Source of the DNA: Pseudomonas fluorescens | Lineage (GTDB): Bacteria; Pseudomonadota; Gammaproteobacteria; Pseudomonadales; Pseudomonadaceae | Reading direction: 5' to 3' | Assembly: GCF_002837185.1 (NCBI RefSeq) | Contig: NZ_KZ478023.1 | Span: forward strand, 1-52,501 | DNA length: 52,501 nt | Shown: positions 41,127-49,018 of the stretch, in pieces | Position numbering within the stretch: position 1 is the stretch's first letter | How the letters are laid out: each line of letters starts with the position of its first letter | Notes under the pieces: generated by a model | Seen by the model: the letters and a program-made list of their open reading frames with translations, nothing else | Database searches by the model: none | What the model was told of the DNA's origin: nothing | Made by a program: the position numbers and the translations under genes

Positions 41127-41930
41127 ATGCTCGTAGATTCCCATTGCCATCTCGACCGTCTTGACCTCGCCCAGCACAACGGCTCCCTGGACGCCGCCCT
41201 TGATGCTGCGCGCCAGCGCGGGGTCGGGCACTTCCTGTGCATCGGCGTCAGTGCCGAAAATGCCGCCGACGTCAAAGCCCTCGCTGATCGCTACGCCGAT
41301 GTGGATTGTTCAGTGGGTATCCACCCGCTGGACCTCAAACCCGGCGAAGCACCGGCCCTGGACTGGCTGTTGGCCGAACTCGACCACCCGCGCGTCGTCG
41401 CCATTGGCGAGACCGGCCTGGATTACCACTACGAACCCGAAGCCGCCGACCTGCAGCAGGCCTCGTTCCGCCTGCACCTGCACGCTGCGCAACACACCGG
41501 CAAACCGGTGATCGTCCACACCCGTGGGGCTCGCGCCGATACCCTGGCGCTCTTGCGCGAAGCCGCGCTGCCGCAGGCCGGTGTGCTGCATTGCTTTACC
41601 GAAGACTGGGCGATGGCCAAGGCGGCCCTGGACCTGGGGTTCTATATTTCCTTGTCGGGTATCGTTACCTTCCGCAATGCCGACGCGTTGCGTGATGTGG
41701 CCCGACAGGTGCCTGCCGACCGGCTGCTGGTGGAAACCGATTCGCCGTACCTGGCGCCGATCCCCCACCGGGGCAAGCCGAACCTGCCGGAATATGTGCG
41801 TGACGTGGCGGATTATCTGGCGATGCTGCGCGGTGAGTCCTACGAGCGCTTCGCCGAGCAGACGACCGAGAACTTCAAGCGTCTGTTTCCATTGGCCCAT
41901 GTGGCCGGCGCTACTACTTCTGCGACGTAG
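41127..41930 (+). CDS. TatD-family metal-dependent hydrolase
   Basis: A 267-aa cytoplasmic nuclease-type hydrolase of the amidohydrolase-like TatD/YcfH family, linked to DNA repair. Metal ligands are visible in DSHCHLD (H6, H8), GETGLDYHYE, IVHTRGA and HCFTED, and ETDSPYLAPIPHRGKPNLP closes the site. Next to holB it corresponds to ycfH of E. coli and PA2959. The start at 41127 gives MLVDSHCHLDRL; the frame continues upstream without similarity. A REP pair lies 34 bp after it. Confidence 0.93.
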   Translation: MLVDSHCHLDRLDLAQHNGSLDAALDAARQRGVGHFLCIGVSAENAADVKALADRYADVDCSVGIHPLDLKPGEAPALDWLLAELDHPRVVAIGETGLDYHYEPEAADLQQASFRLHLHAAQHTGKPVIVHTRGARADTLALLREAALPQAGVLHCFTEDWAMAKAALDLGFYISLSGIVTFRNADALRDVARQVPADRLLVETDSPYLAPIPHRGKPNLPEYVRDVADYLAMLRGESYERFAEQTTENFKRLFPLAHVAGATTSAT

Positions 41931-41963
41931 CGCTGTCGCCCATCAAAGCGGCTTGCCTTGCAC

Positions 41964-42064
41964 TGTAGGAGCGAGCCTGCTCGCGAAAAACGTCAACGAT
42001 AACGCGTGCATCCTGGATGAACGCGGTGTCTATGAGTTCTTCGCGAGCAAGCTCGCTCCTACAG
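41964..42064. repeat. REP doublet of a second family
   Basis: The copies TGTAGGAGCGAGCCTGCTCG and TCGCGAGCAAGCTCGCTCCT (continuing to ACA) lie in inverted orientation around a ~60-nt spacer. This family (TGTAGGAGCGAGC core) differs from the GTGGGAGGGGGCTTGCC family elsewhere in the window, but its copies also appear inside the nested element at 49970-49997. Confidence 0.88.
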
Positions 42065-42080
42065 GAGAAAATCGCAGGCA

Positions 42081-42198
42081 AAAAAAACCCGGGTTCTGGG
42101 GGGGTGAATCCGGGCTAAGACCATTAGGAGTAAAACAAGGGTACGCAGTCCGTCGGTACCCAGGTCGACGCTTCACTTGGGGGAGATGTCGCGTCGAC
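42081..42198 (-). ncRNA. rgsA: Small RNA RgsA (P16)
   Basis: A minus-strand transcript of about 118 nt is predicted. Its -10 element CAATACT (42205-42211) resembles the RpoS-type CTATACT, and it ends in a terminator (CCCGGATTC/GAACCCGGG, then a T8 run) at 42081-42115. Two further hairpins lie between: GTCGACGC/GCGTCGAC around the 5' end, and GGGTAC/GTACCC in the middle. In P. aeruginosa RgsA (about 120 nt) lies between tatD (PA2959) and the TetR gene PA2957, exactly as here, and is Gac/RpoS controlled. Identity is from position, size and structure; I could not align it. Confidence 0.75.
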
Positions 42199-42506
42199 AC
42201 TTGAAGTATTGATCACTCTCGGATTCAGTCCAGTCTCGATTGATCGATTTTTAAACAGATTTGGAATACGTGCGCTTCTCTTGAGTTCTCATTGAGCGGA
42301 TGCTCAGGTCTGAATATCGCGTATTGTTTCTGACTGATATCGTGCAAATCGTTGGCGTACTGAAAGTAAAGTGCATAACGGGTTCACATAGGCGTTGCCC
42401 AACGACCGTTCAGTCGGGATAATCCCTCGCATCGGGTAAATCGTATCGCCACGTATCCGTGGCCTGCGCAACCCTTCCTATTCCGACCTTTGCAGACCTC
42501 TTCCTC

Positions 42507-43160
42507 ATGCATAAAGAACCCCGTAAGGTCCGTGAGTTTCGCCGCCGTGAGCAGGAAATTCTCGACACCGCACTCAAATTGTTCCTTGAACAAGGCGAAG
42601 ACAGCGTCACCGTCGAGATGATCGCGGATGCCGTGGGCATCGGCAAAGGCACGATCTACAAGCACTTCAAGTCCAAGGCCGAGATTTACCTGCGTCTGAT
42701 GCTCGACTACGAGCGTGACTTGAACGAGCTGCTGCATTCAGCCGATGTCGACAAGGACAAAGAGGCCCTGTCCCGGGCCTATTTCGAGTTCCGCATGCGC
42801 GATCCGCAGCGCTACCGCCTGTTTGACCGCCTTGAGGAAAAGGTCGTCAAGGGCCACCAAGTGCCGGAAATGGTCGAGGAACTGCACAAGATCCGCGCCT
42901 CCAACTTCGAGCGCCTGACCTTGCTGATCAAGGGCCGTATCAGTGAAGGCAAGCTCGAGGACGTGCCTCCCTACTTCCACTACTGCGCCGCCTGGGCCCT
43001 GGTGCATGGCGCCGTGGCGCTGTACCACTCGCCGTTCTGGAGCAATGTGCTGGAAGACCAGGAAGGGTTCTTCCAGTTCCTGATGGATATTGGCGTGCGC
43101 ATGGGCAACAAGCGCAAGCACAGTGCCGAGCCGCCGTCCATGGAATCGCCGTCCACCTGA
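42507..43160 (+). CDS. TetR-family transcriptional regulator (PA2957-like)
   Basis: A 217-aa regulator. The N-terminal helix-turn-helix is typical of TetR (ILDTALKLFLEQGEDSVTVE, then IADAVGIGKGTIYKHFKSKA). The C-terminal part is a ligand/dimer domain of ~150 residues whose effector is unknown. The ATG at 42507 is chosen by similarity of its start; no ribosome binding site is visible there or at an upstream GTG (42459). The ~300 bp before it hold only the rgsA promoter region and no other gene. It is related by position to PA2957 of P. aeruginosa. Confidence 0.88.
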   Translation: MHKEPRKVREFRRREQEILDTALKLFLEQGEDSVTVEMIADAVGIGKGTIYKHFKSKAEIYLRLMLDYERDLNELLHSADVDKDKEALSRAYFEFRMRDPQRYRLFDRLEEKVVKGHQVPEMVEELHKIRASNFERLTLLIKGRISEGKLEDVPPYFHYCAAWALVHGAVALYHSPFWSNVLEDQEGFFQFLMDIGVRMGNKRKHSAEPPSMESPST

Positions 43161-43212
43161 TGATTTACTGCCACGCGCAGTACCCCAGGAATATACTCAG
43201 GCAAGGACTCTT

Positions 43213-43244
43213 GCTAAAAGCTGATTTATCAGTCAGCTTTTAGC
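43213..43244. repeat. Perfect 12-bp inverted repeat between tetR-type gene and moaA
   Basis: GCTAAAAGCTGA and TCAGCTTTTAGC are separated by 8 nt (TTTATCAG). There is no adjacent T run, so it is not a normal intrinsic terminator. A TATACT at 43192-43197 upstream suggests the hairpin lies in the 5' leader of moaA. It could also be an operator for the neighbouring TetR-type regulator. Confidence 0.7.
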
Positions 43245-43276
43245 GCGCCCCGATTCATCCTCTGCCGGAGTGGTTC

Positions 43277-44245
43277 ATGATCGTTGATCGTCAAGGCAGG
43301 CGATTTCGCAATTTGCGGATCAGCCTGACCTCAGCCTGCAATTATGCCTGTACCTATTGCGTGCCCAACGGCAAGCGGCTGGTGGCTGCCCAGGACGAAC
43401 TCTCGGCCCAGGCCATGGCGCGAGGCGTGGCTTACCTGATCGAAGCGGCCGGCATCGATCGCCTGCGGATTACCGGTGGTGAGCCGCTGGTGAGTCCCAA
43501 GCTGGAAGCCTTCATGGGCGCCGTGGGGCAGATGGGGCTCAGCGATATCAGCCTGACCACCAACGGCCAGTTGCTGGCGCGCAAGCTGCCGCTGCTGGTG
43601 GACGCGGGTATCCGGCGCATCAACGTGTCCCTCGACACCCTCGATGCCGACGCCTTCCGCAGTATCGCCCGCGGTGGTGACCTGGCCACCGTGCTCGAAG
43701 GCATGGACCAGGCCCGTGCGGCCGGGATCAGAATCAAGGTCAATATGGTGCCCTTGCGCGGCCAGAACCTGGACCAGGTGCTGCCGTTGCTCGATTACTG
43801 CCTGGAGCGGGGCTATGAGCTGCGCTTTATCGAATTGATGCGCATGGGCCACTTGGCGAAAGACTCCAATGCCTTCCTGCAGCAATTCGTCAGCCTGCAG
43901 CAGTTGCTCAGCCTGATCGGCGAACAGCATGAATACCTGCAAGCCAATGCGCCCGTCGATGCGACGGCCGTGCGCTACGAGGTGCCGGGCAAGGGTTTCT
44001 TTGGCGTGATCGCCAATGAGAGCGTGCCATTCTGCCGCACCTGTTCGCGGTTGCGGCTGTCGTCCACGGGGTGGCTGCATGGTTGCCTGTCTTCGAGCAA
44101 TCGTCACTACGTCGGCGACCTGCTGGACAAGCCACGCCACCAGGCCCTGCCAGCGTTGCAAGGGCTGCTGATGAAGGCCCTGGGCGACAAGCAGGAAGTG
44201 GCCTTCTCGGGCGGCGCGACGGTGATGAAGATCATTGGCGGTTGA
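43277..44245 (+). CDS. moaA: GTP 3',8-cyclase MoaA (radical SAM)
   Basis: A 322-aa radical SAM enzyme for the first step of molybdenum cofactor synthesis. The N-terminal cluster motif C-x3-C-x2-C is at C21, C25 and C28 (SACNYACTYCVPNG), with GGEPLVSP following. The C-terminal second cluster shows FCRTCSRLRLS and a third Cys in LHGCLSS. It ends in the double glycine (IIGG) that MoaA needs for activity. Pseudomonads often have more than one moaA, so this may be a paralogue. It is not next to other moa genes in the window; the XdhC/MocA pair at 23 kb belongs to the same cofactor pathway. Confidence 0.88.
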   Translation: MIVDRQGRRFRNLRISLTSACNYACTYCVPNGKRLVAAQDELSAQAMARGVAYLIEAAGIDRLRITGGEPLVSPKLEAFMGAVGQMGLSDISLTTNGQLLARKLPLLVDAGIRRINVSLDTLDADAFRSIARGGDLATVLEGMDQARAAGIRIKVNMVPLRGQNLDQVLPLLDYCLERGYELRFIELMRMGHLAKDSNAFLQQFVSLQQLLSLIGEQHEYLQANAPVDATAVRYEVPGKGFFGVIANESVPFCRTCSRLRLSSTGWLHGCLSSSNRHYVGDLLDKPRHQALPALQGLLMKALGDKQEVAFSGGATVMKIIGG

Positions 44246-44256
44246 GGGCAGTTAGA

Positions 44257-44446
44257 AGCTGCAAGCTGCAAGCTACAAGCTACAAGCTACAGGCTTGAAG
44301 CTTGCGGCTTGAGGCTTGAGGCTTGAAGCTTGAAGCTTGAAGCTTGAAGCTTGAAGCTTGAAGCTTGAAGCCTGACGCCTGACGCCTGACGCCTGACGCC
44401 TGACGCCTAACGCCTAACGCCTAACGCCTAACGCCTAACGCCTGAA
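44257..44446. repeat. Heptanucleotide tandem repeat array
   Basis: Twenty-seven 7-bp units run without break. Five AGCTRCA units (44257-44291) are followed, after one base, by 22 units of GCYTRAM type (44293-44446): eleven GCTTGAA/GCTTGAG-like, five GCCTGAC, five GCCTAAC and one GCCTGAA. The first block is a rough inverse of the second, and AAGCTT palindromes recur. The array fills most of the gap between moaA and the lipoprotein gene. It is a candidate length-variable locus; no coding meaning was seen. Confidence 0.95.
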
Positions 44447-44521
44447 GCTGCTCCCCTGGCCCAGAACCTGCATCTCACGTCCATTCGCCGGTTTTCCGTC
44501 ACCGGCTTCTGGAGGAATAGG

Positions 44522-45127
44522 ATGCGTAGTCTGGTTTTGTTGCTGGCGTCGTTAGCACTCGGTGGTTGCATGACCGTCAGCGATATGGCCGAAGGCACCC
44601 GCTATCAGATGAGCGACGCCGGCTTGCTCGACCACAGTGATACGCGCCGCACCGCTTCAATCCGTGTGCAGCCCGACTCCTTTATCTTTATCGCCCAGGG
44701 CGCTTTCGTGCCGCCAGGCAGCGCGTATCCGCGCCCCAACGTGGTGGCCGAGGAAGCCTTCAACGGCTTTGTCGAATATTTCCCCATGGTGCGTCGCGCC
44801 CGTCAGCCCGAAGGCCTCGAACAGGCCATGGCCGAAGCACGCGCGGCGGGGGCTCATTACTTGCTGTATTGCCGTTTTGCGGCAGCCGATGACCGTATCG
44901 GCAATGCCGACGAGTGGACCGATCAGCAAGCCCTGGACCGTCTTGGCCTGGACAGCGGCGTAATCCAGATCATGTTGATCGAGACCAGCACCCAGTATTT
45001 GATTGATACTGCACGCATTCGCAGTCGTGGCGGTTTACTGACGTTCCACGACAACACGCCACAAGATCTGATTGCCCGGCCCCTGGCCCAGTACGCCCGA
45101 GGCTTGCTCGGCATGAGCAATCAGTAA
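44522..45127 (+). CDS. DUF4823 lipoprotein
   Basis: A 201-aa predicted lipoprotein. The signal peptide MRSLVLLLASLALGGC ends in a lipobox (LGGC, lipidated C16); residues 17-18 are MT, not Asp, so outer-membrane sorting is likely. The mature part has RRTASIRVQPDSFIFIAQGA and QIMLIETSTQYLIDTARIRS. I recall this as a DUF4823 type of unknown function. GGAGGAA precedes the ATG. It is 15 bp before the DUF1285 gene, so the two may form one unit. Confidence 0.82.
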   Translation: MRSLVLLLASLALGGCMTVSDMAEGTRYQMSDAGLLDHSDTRRTASIRVQPDSFIFIAQGAFVPPGSAYPRPNVVAEEAFNGFVEYFPMVRRARQPEGLEQAMAEARAAGAHYLLYCRFAAADDRIGNADEWTDQQALDRLGLDSGVIQIMLIETSTQYLIDTARIRSRGGLLTFHDNTPQDLIARPLAQYARGLLGMSNQ

Positions 45128-45142
45128 GCTGAGGAGACCCCC

Positions 45143-45703
45143 ATGACCGATACCGCCAAGGCCAATGATCTGTTGGCACAACTGCCCAAAGGCAAAGGGC
45201 CGGCGCCGGTGCATCTGTGGAACCCGGATTTCTGCGGCAATATCGACATGCGCATCGCCCGTGACGGCACCTGGTTCTACCAGGGCACGCCTATCGGGCG
45301 CAAACCCATGGTCAAGTTGTTCTCCAACATCATTCGCCGCGATGGCGATGATTATTTCCTGGTCACTCCGGTGGAAAAGGTCGGCATCACTGTCGATGAC
45401 GCGCCCTTTGTCGCCGTCACGCTTGAGGTGCAAGGGCAGGGTGAGCGCCAGGTGCTGCGTTTTACCACCAACGTCGACGAATCGATCGAGGCGGGCCCTG
45501 AGCACCCGTTGCGGGTGGTGATCGATCCGCTCACCGAGGAACCGGCGCCTTATCTGCGGGTACGCAGCAACCTTGAAGCCCTGGTGCATCGCAACGCGTT
45601 TTACCAATTGGTCGAGCTGGCGGTGAGCCGTCCGATCAACGGTCAGAACTGGCTTGGCGTCTGGAGCAGCGGCGAGTTTTTCCCCATTGGCCTGGAGCCC
45701 TGA
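45143..45703 (+). CDS. DUF1285 family protein
   Basis: A 186-aa soluble protein of unknown function that fits the DUF1285 family. It has HLWNPDFCGNIDMRIARDG near residues 24-42, WFYQGTPIGRKPMVKLFSNI (44-63), and VTPVEKVGI. No signal peptide or membrane helix is present. The gene begins with GAGGAGA at good distance and is likely co-transcribed with the lipoprotein upstream. It is followed by the start of the GntR-led operon. Confidence 0.85.
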   Translation: MTDTAKANDLLAQLPKGKGPAPVHLWNPDFCGNIDMRIARDGTWFYQGTPIGRKPMVKLFSNIIRRDGDDYFLVTPVEKVGITVDDAPFVAVTLEVQGQGERQVLRFTTNVDESIEAGPEHPLRVVIDPLTEEPAPYLRVRSNLEALVHRNAFYQLVELAVSRPINGQNWLGVWSSGEFFPIGLEP

Positions 45704-45735
45704 GGCCGGTTTTTTTAGTGTTCTGAAATAATCGC

Positions 45736-45765
45736 TTGCTGGAGACCGCGCCTTTCGGTTATCAA
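45736..45765 (+). promoter_or_regulatory. Likely promoter of the GntR-led operon
   Basis: TTGCTG (45736-45741), 18 nt, TATCAA (45760-45765) is a plausible sigma-70 pair. The ATG at 45773 would be at or next to the transcript start, with no ribosome binding site. The partial inverted sequence ACATGATTAGACATGT (45771-45786) overlaps this start and may be the GntR operator. Confidence 0.4.
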
Positions 45766-45772
45766 TTTGTAC

Positions 45773-46486
45773 ATGATTAGACATGTTCGATTTGATAAGA
45801 AAAAACGCGTCGTCGACGAGCTCATCCGCCGTATCGAGGGTGGGGTGATGGCCGACGGTTTCCTGTTGCCGGGTGAGCATCAACTGGCCGAAGAGTTTGC
45901 GGTCAGTCGTGGCACGCTGCGCGAAGCGCTGGCTGAGCTCAAGCGGCGTAACTATATCGCCACCCAGAGCGGTGTGGGCTCCATCGTCACATTTGACGGC
46001 ATGGGGCTCGACCAGCGTCATGGCTGGGCCCAGGCCCTGGCGGACACCGGCGCGCAAGTCAGTACCGAGGTGCTGCGCTTCGAAGCGGTGACACGCGCGG
46101 ACCTGTTCAACCGTTTCGGCAGCGAGCAGTTTATCGCCCTCGACCGCCTGCGCCGCACCGCCGACGGTACGGCGGTGTCGCTGGAGCGCTCGCTGATGCC
46201 GGCCACCGGTGACCTGGAAAGCCTGCCCCGCATCGGCCTGATCGACCATTCCCTGACCATCACCCTGGCGGCCTACGGCTACGTGGGCGCCACGGGCGAC
46301 CAATGGATCGGCGCCGAGGCCCTGAGCGATGACGACGCTCAGTTACTTGGCCGTCCGGCCGGCACGGTATTTCTCAAGGCCTCGCGCACCACCTATGACC
46401 GTCGCGAGCGTTTCATGGAGCATGTTGAAAGCTTGCTCGACCCCGTGCATTTTCGTTTGCACCTGCAATTTGGGACGTCCAAATGA
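45773..46486 (+). CDS. GntR-family regulator with UTRA effector domain
   Basis: A 237-aa HutC-type regulator. The N-terminal winged helix has PGEHQLAEEFAVSRGTLREA (about 31-50) and the C-terminal UTRA domain spans about 85-237 (LRFEAVTRADLFNRFGSEQF). The start at 45773 is chosen; a TTG at 45767 is the alternative. Its end overlaps the following ADP-ribosylglycohydrolase gene by 4 bp, so it very likely controls the four-gene operon in response to a substrate-derived ligand, as UTRA regulators often do. The ligand is unknown. Confidence 0.9.
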   Translation: MIRHVRFDKKKRVVDELIRRIEGGVMADGFLLPGEHQLAEEFAVSRGTLREALAELKRRNYIATQSGVGSIVTFDGMGLDQRHGWAQALADTGAQVSTEVLRFEAVTRADLFNRFGSEQFIALDRLRRTADGTAVSLERSLMPATGDLESLPRIGLIDHSLTITLAAYGYVGATGDQWIGAEALSDDDAQLLGRPAGTVFLKASRTTYDRRERFMEHVESLLDPVHFRLHLQFGTSK

Positions 46487-47484
46487 CTGCTGAAACCCGC
46501 GCGCTCGGCGCTTTTTATGGCCTGGCCCTGGGCGATGCGCTGGGCATGCCCACCCAATCCCTGAGCCGTGAGCAAGTCCGGCAGCGCTTCGGCGCCATCA
46601 CCGCCCTGGAAGATGCCGGCCCCGACCAACCCATCGCGCCGAACATGCCCGCCGGTTCCATCACCGATGACACCGAACAGGCGATCCTGGTCGGTGAGTT
46701 GCTCGTGGAAGGCCGCGGCACGATCGACCCCGGCGTACTCGCCCAGCGCCTGATCGACTGGGAGGCGACAATGCGTGCCAAGGGTTCCCAGGACCTGCTC
46801 GGGCCGTCCACCAAGCGTGCAATCGACATGATCCTCGCCGGGCACACGCCCGAAGAGTCCGGGCGCTACGGCACTACCAATGGTGCGGCCATGCGCATCA
46901 CGCCGGTGGGCATCGCTGCCGATGTCAGCGACCCGACGCGGTTTATCCGGGCGGTGATCCAGGCGTGCCAGGTCACCCATAACACCAGCCTGGGCATTGC
47001 CAGCGCGGCGGCGGTCGCGGCGGTGGTCTCGGCCGGTATCAACGGCGTGGACCTGGGTGAGGCGCTGAACATCGGCACTCAAGTTGCGCAACAGGCCGAA
47101 CACCACGGGCACTGGGTTGCCGGCGGACGCATGTCGACCCGCATCAGTTGGGCACGCACCCTGAGCGTCGGCAGCGGCGACAACGCCCTGTTCACCGACT
47201 TGCTCTATGAGCTGATTGGTACCTCCGTCGCCTCCCAGGAGTCGGTGGTGGTGTCGTTCGCCCTGGCGCAGCAAGTGGCGTCGGGCGACATGAACGCTTT
47301 CGAAGCGCTGTGCCTGGCCGCGAGCCTGGGGGGCGACACCGACACCATCGCCGCGATTCTCGGCGCCATGCTCGGGGCCTGTCTGGGGATGCAGTGCTGG
47401 CCCCAGCCGTTGATCGAGCAGGTCAAGCAGGTCAACAGCCTGGACGTGCACGCGCTGGTTCAAGGCCTGCTCGCACTGCGCTAA
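46483..47484 (+). CDS. ADP-ribosylglycohydrolase-family enzyme
   Basis: A 333-aa all-helical Mg2+-dependent hydrolase of the ARH/DraG fold, which cleaves N- or O-glycosidic bonds of ADP-ribose-type compounds. The metal motifs are ALGDALGMP (16-23), SITDDTEQ (TDDT at 61-64) and LGGDTDTIA (GGDTDT at 283-288), with TTNGAAMRITPVGI (131-144). All expected metal ligands are present. In this operon, with a nucleobase/nucleoside-type permease and a sugar kinase, it more likely hydrolyses a small nucleoside-like substrate than a modified protein. That role is inference. Confidence 0.85.
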   Translation: MTAETRALGAFYGLALGDALGMPTQSLSREQVRQRFGAITALEDAGPDQPIAPNMPAGSITDDTEQAILVGELLVEGRGTIDPGVLAQRLIDWEATMRAKGSQDLLGPSTKRAIDMILAGHTPEESGRYGTTNGAAMRITPVGIAADVSDPTRFIRAVIQACQVTHNTSLGIASAAAVAAVVSAGINGVDLGEALNIGTQVAQQAEHHGHWVAGGRMSTRISWARTLSVGSGDNALFTDLLYELIGTSVASQESVVVSFALAQQVASGDMNAFEALCLAASLGGDTDTIAAILGAMLGACLGMQCWPQPLIEQVKQVNSLDVHALVQGLLALR

Positions 47485-47551
47485 GCACCACCGCTTTCGG
47501 CCATTGACGCTTTGCCACAACCATAACAATACAGGCACCAGGAGCATCCAC

Positions 47552-49018
47552 ATGAGCAGCACCTCTTCCGGCCAGGGCGCCGGGCAATTGGAAACGCGCG
47601 GCATCGAGCCGGTCCCGGAAGGCGAGTGCAACGGGCATCCGCTGCAACTGTTCTGGGTCTGGTTCGCGGCCAATATCAGCATCCTCGGCTTGCCGCTGGG
47701 TGCCACGCTGGTTGCGTTTCGCGGCCTGGCCATCTGGCAGGCGATCATCGTCGCAATCCTGGGCGCTGCCGGTTCCTTCGCGGTGGTGGGCATCATTTCC
47801 ATCGCCGGTCGCCGTGGCCGCGCGCCCAGCCTGACCTTGTCCCGCGCCATCTTCGGCGTGCGCGGCAATATCGGACCGACCCTGGTGTCGCTGATGTCGC
47901 GCCTGGGCTGGGAAACGGTCAACACCACCACGGCGGCCTTTGTGTTGCTGTCGCTGTGCTCGATCCTGTTCGGTTCCCCGGTAGAAGCGAAGAGCGCACC
48001 GTGGCTCACCCTGATCTTCATCGCCGTTTTCGTGCTGCTGACCCTGGCCGTTTCCGGCCTGGGCCATGCCACCTTGCTGGTGATCCAGAAGTGGGCGACC
48101 TACGTGTTCGGCGCGCTGAATATTCTGGTGGGCGGCTTCCTCTGCGCCACCATCGACTGGAGCGCAGTGTTCAACTCCACGCCGGCGCCGCTGAGCGCCA
48201 TGATCATCGGCGTCGGCACCATGGCGGCCGGTACCGGTATCGGTTGGGCCAATGCCGGTGCCGATATGTCGCGTTACCAGCATCGCAGCGTCAAGGCTGT
48301 ACGCCTGGTGGCCTCCGCCGCGTTTGGTGCGGGCATACCGCTGGTGTTGCTGATCACCCTCGGTGGCCTGCTGTCGGTGGGTAACAACGACCTGGCCTCG
48401 GCCACGGACCCGATCATTGCGATCCGCGACATGCTGCCGACCTGGATGGCGGTGCCGTACCTGATCACTGCGTTCGGCGGGCTGCTGTTGTCGAACAACC
48501 TGTCGGTGTATTCGGCCGGCCTTACCACCCTGACCCTGGGTTTGAAGGTCAAGCGCGTGCATGCGGTGATCGTCGATATCGTGGCGATTTTTGCCGGCTC
48601 CATTTACTTCATGCTGATCGCCGACAGTTTCTACGGTCCGTTCATCACCTTCATCTCGTTGCTGGCGGTGCCGATTACCGCCTGGGTGGGGATTTTCGTG
48701 GTCGACCTGATCCACCGTCACTACTACAGCCCTGCGGATTTGCTGGATGTCAGCCCGAGCAGTGCCTACTGGTATCGCGGCGGTGTGGAGTGGCGCGCAT
48801 TTGGCGCCTGGGCGCTGGCCATCGTGCTGGGCTTCAGCTTCACCACCCTCGGCACCACCGCCGAAAACATCTGGTTTGCCGGGCCATTGTCCGATTCCTG
48901 GCTCGGCCATAACGGCCTCGGCTGGATCGTCACCTTCCTGGTGGCCGGCGGCGTATATGCAGTAATGGGCGGCGCTGCCGATCGACGTCCCGCGTTAGTC
49001 GAGCGCCCCAATGTCTAG
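47552..49018 (+). CDS. NCS1-family nucleobase/nucleoside permease
   Basis: A 488-aa inner-membrane transporter with about 12 hydrophobic helices, of the purine/cytosine permease (NCS1) family. Typical segments are PLQLFWVWFAANISILGLPL near the N terminus and SRAIFGVRGNIGPTLVSLMS. The ATG at 47552 follows AGGAGCA; earlier codons lack it. Substrates of the family are nucleobases, hydantoins, thiamine and related compounds, and the exact one here is unknown. It overlaps the kinase gene by 8 bp, and its position after the glycohydrolase marks a catabolic operon. Confidence 0.9.
   Translation: MSSTSSGQGAGQLETRGIEPVPEGECNGHPLQLFWVWFAANISILGLPLGATLVAFRGLAIWQAIIVAILGAAGSFAVVGIISIAGRRGRAPSLTLSRAIFGVRGNIGPTLVSLMSRLGWETVNTTTAAFVLLSLCSILFGSPVEAKSAPWLTLIFIAVFVLLTLAVSGLGHATLLVIQKWATYVFGALNILVGGFLCATIDWSAVFNSTPAPLSAMIIGVGTMAAGTGIGWANAGADMSRYQHRSVKAVRLVASAAFGAGIPLVLLITLGGLLSVGNNDLASATDPIIAIRDMLPTWMAVPYLITAFGGLLLSNNLSVYSAGLTTLTLGLKVKRVHAVIVDIVAIFAGSIYFMLIADSFYGPFITFISLLAVPITAWVGIFVVDLIHRHYYSPADLLDVSPSSAYWYRGGVEWRAFGAWALAIVLGFSFTTLGTTAENIWFAGPLSDSWLGHNGLGWIVTFLVAGGVYAVMGGAADRRPALVERPNV

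Noticed and set aside
44257..44446. CRISPR array
   Set aside because: The 7-bp units are contiguous, with no unique spacers and no cas genes nearby.
46393..48910. Two long minus-strand frames opposite the glycohydrolase and permease genes
   Set aside because: The plus-strand genes have conserved motifs, overlaps and membrane helices; the minus frames have none.
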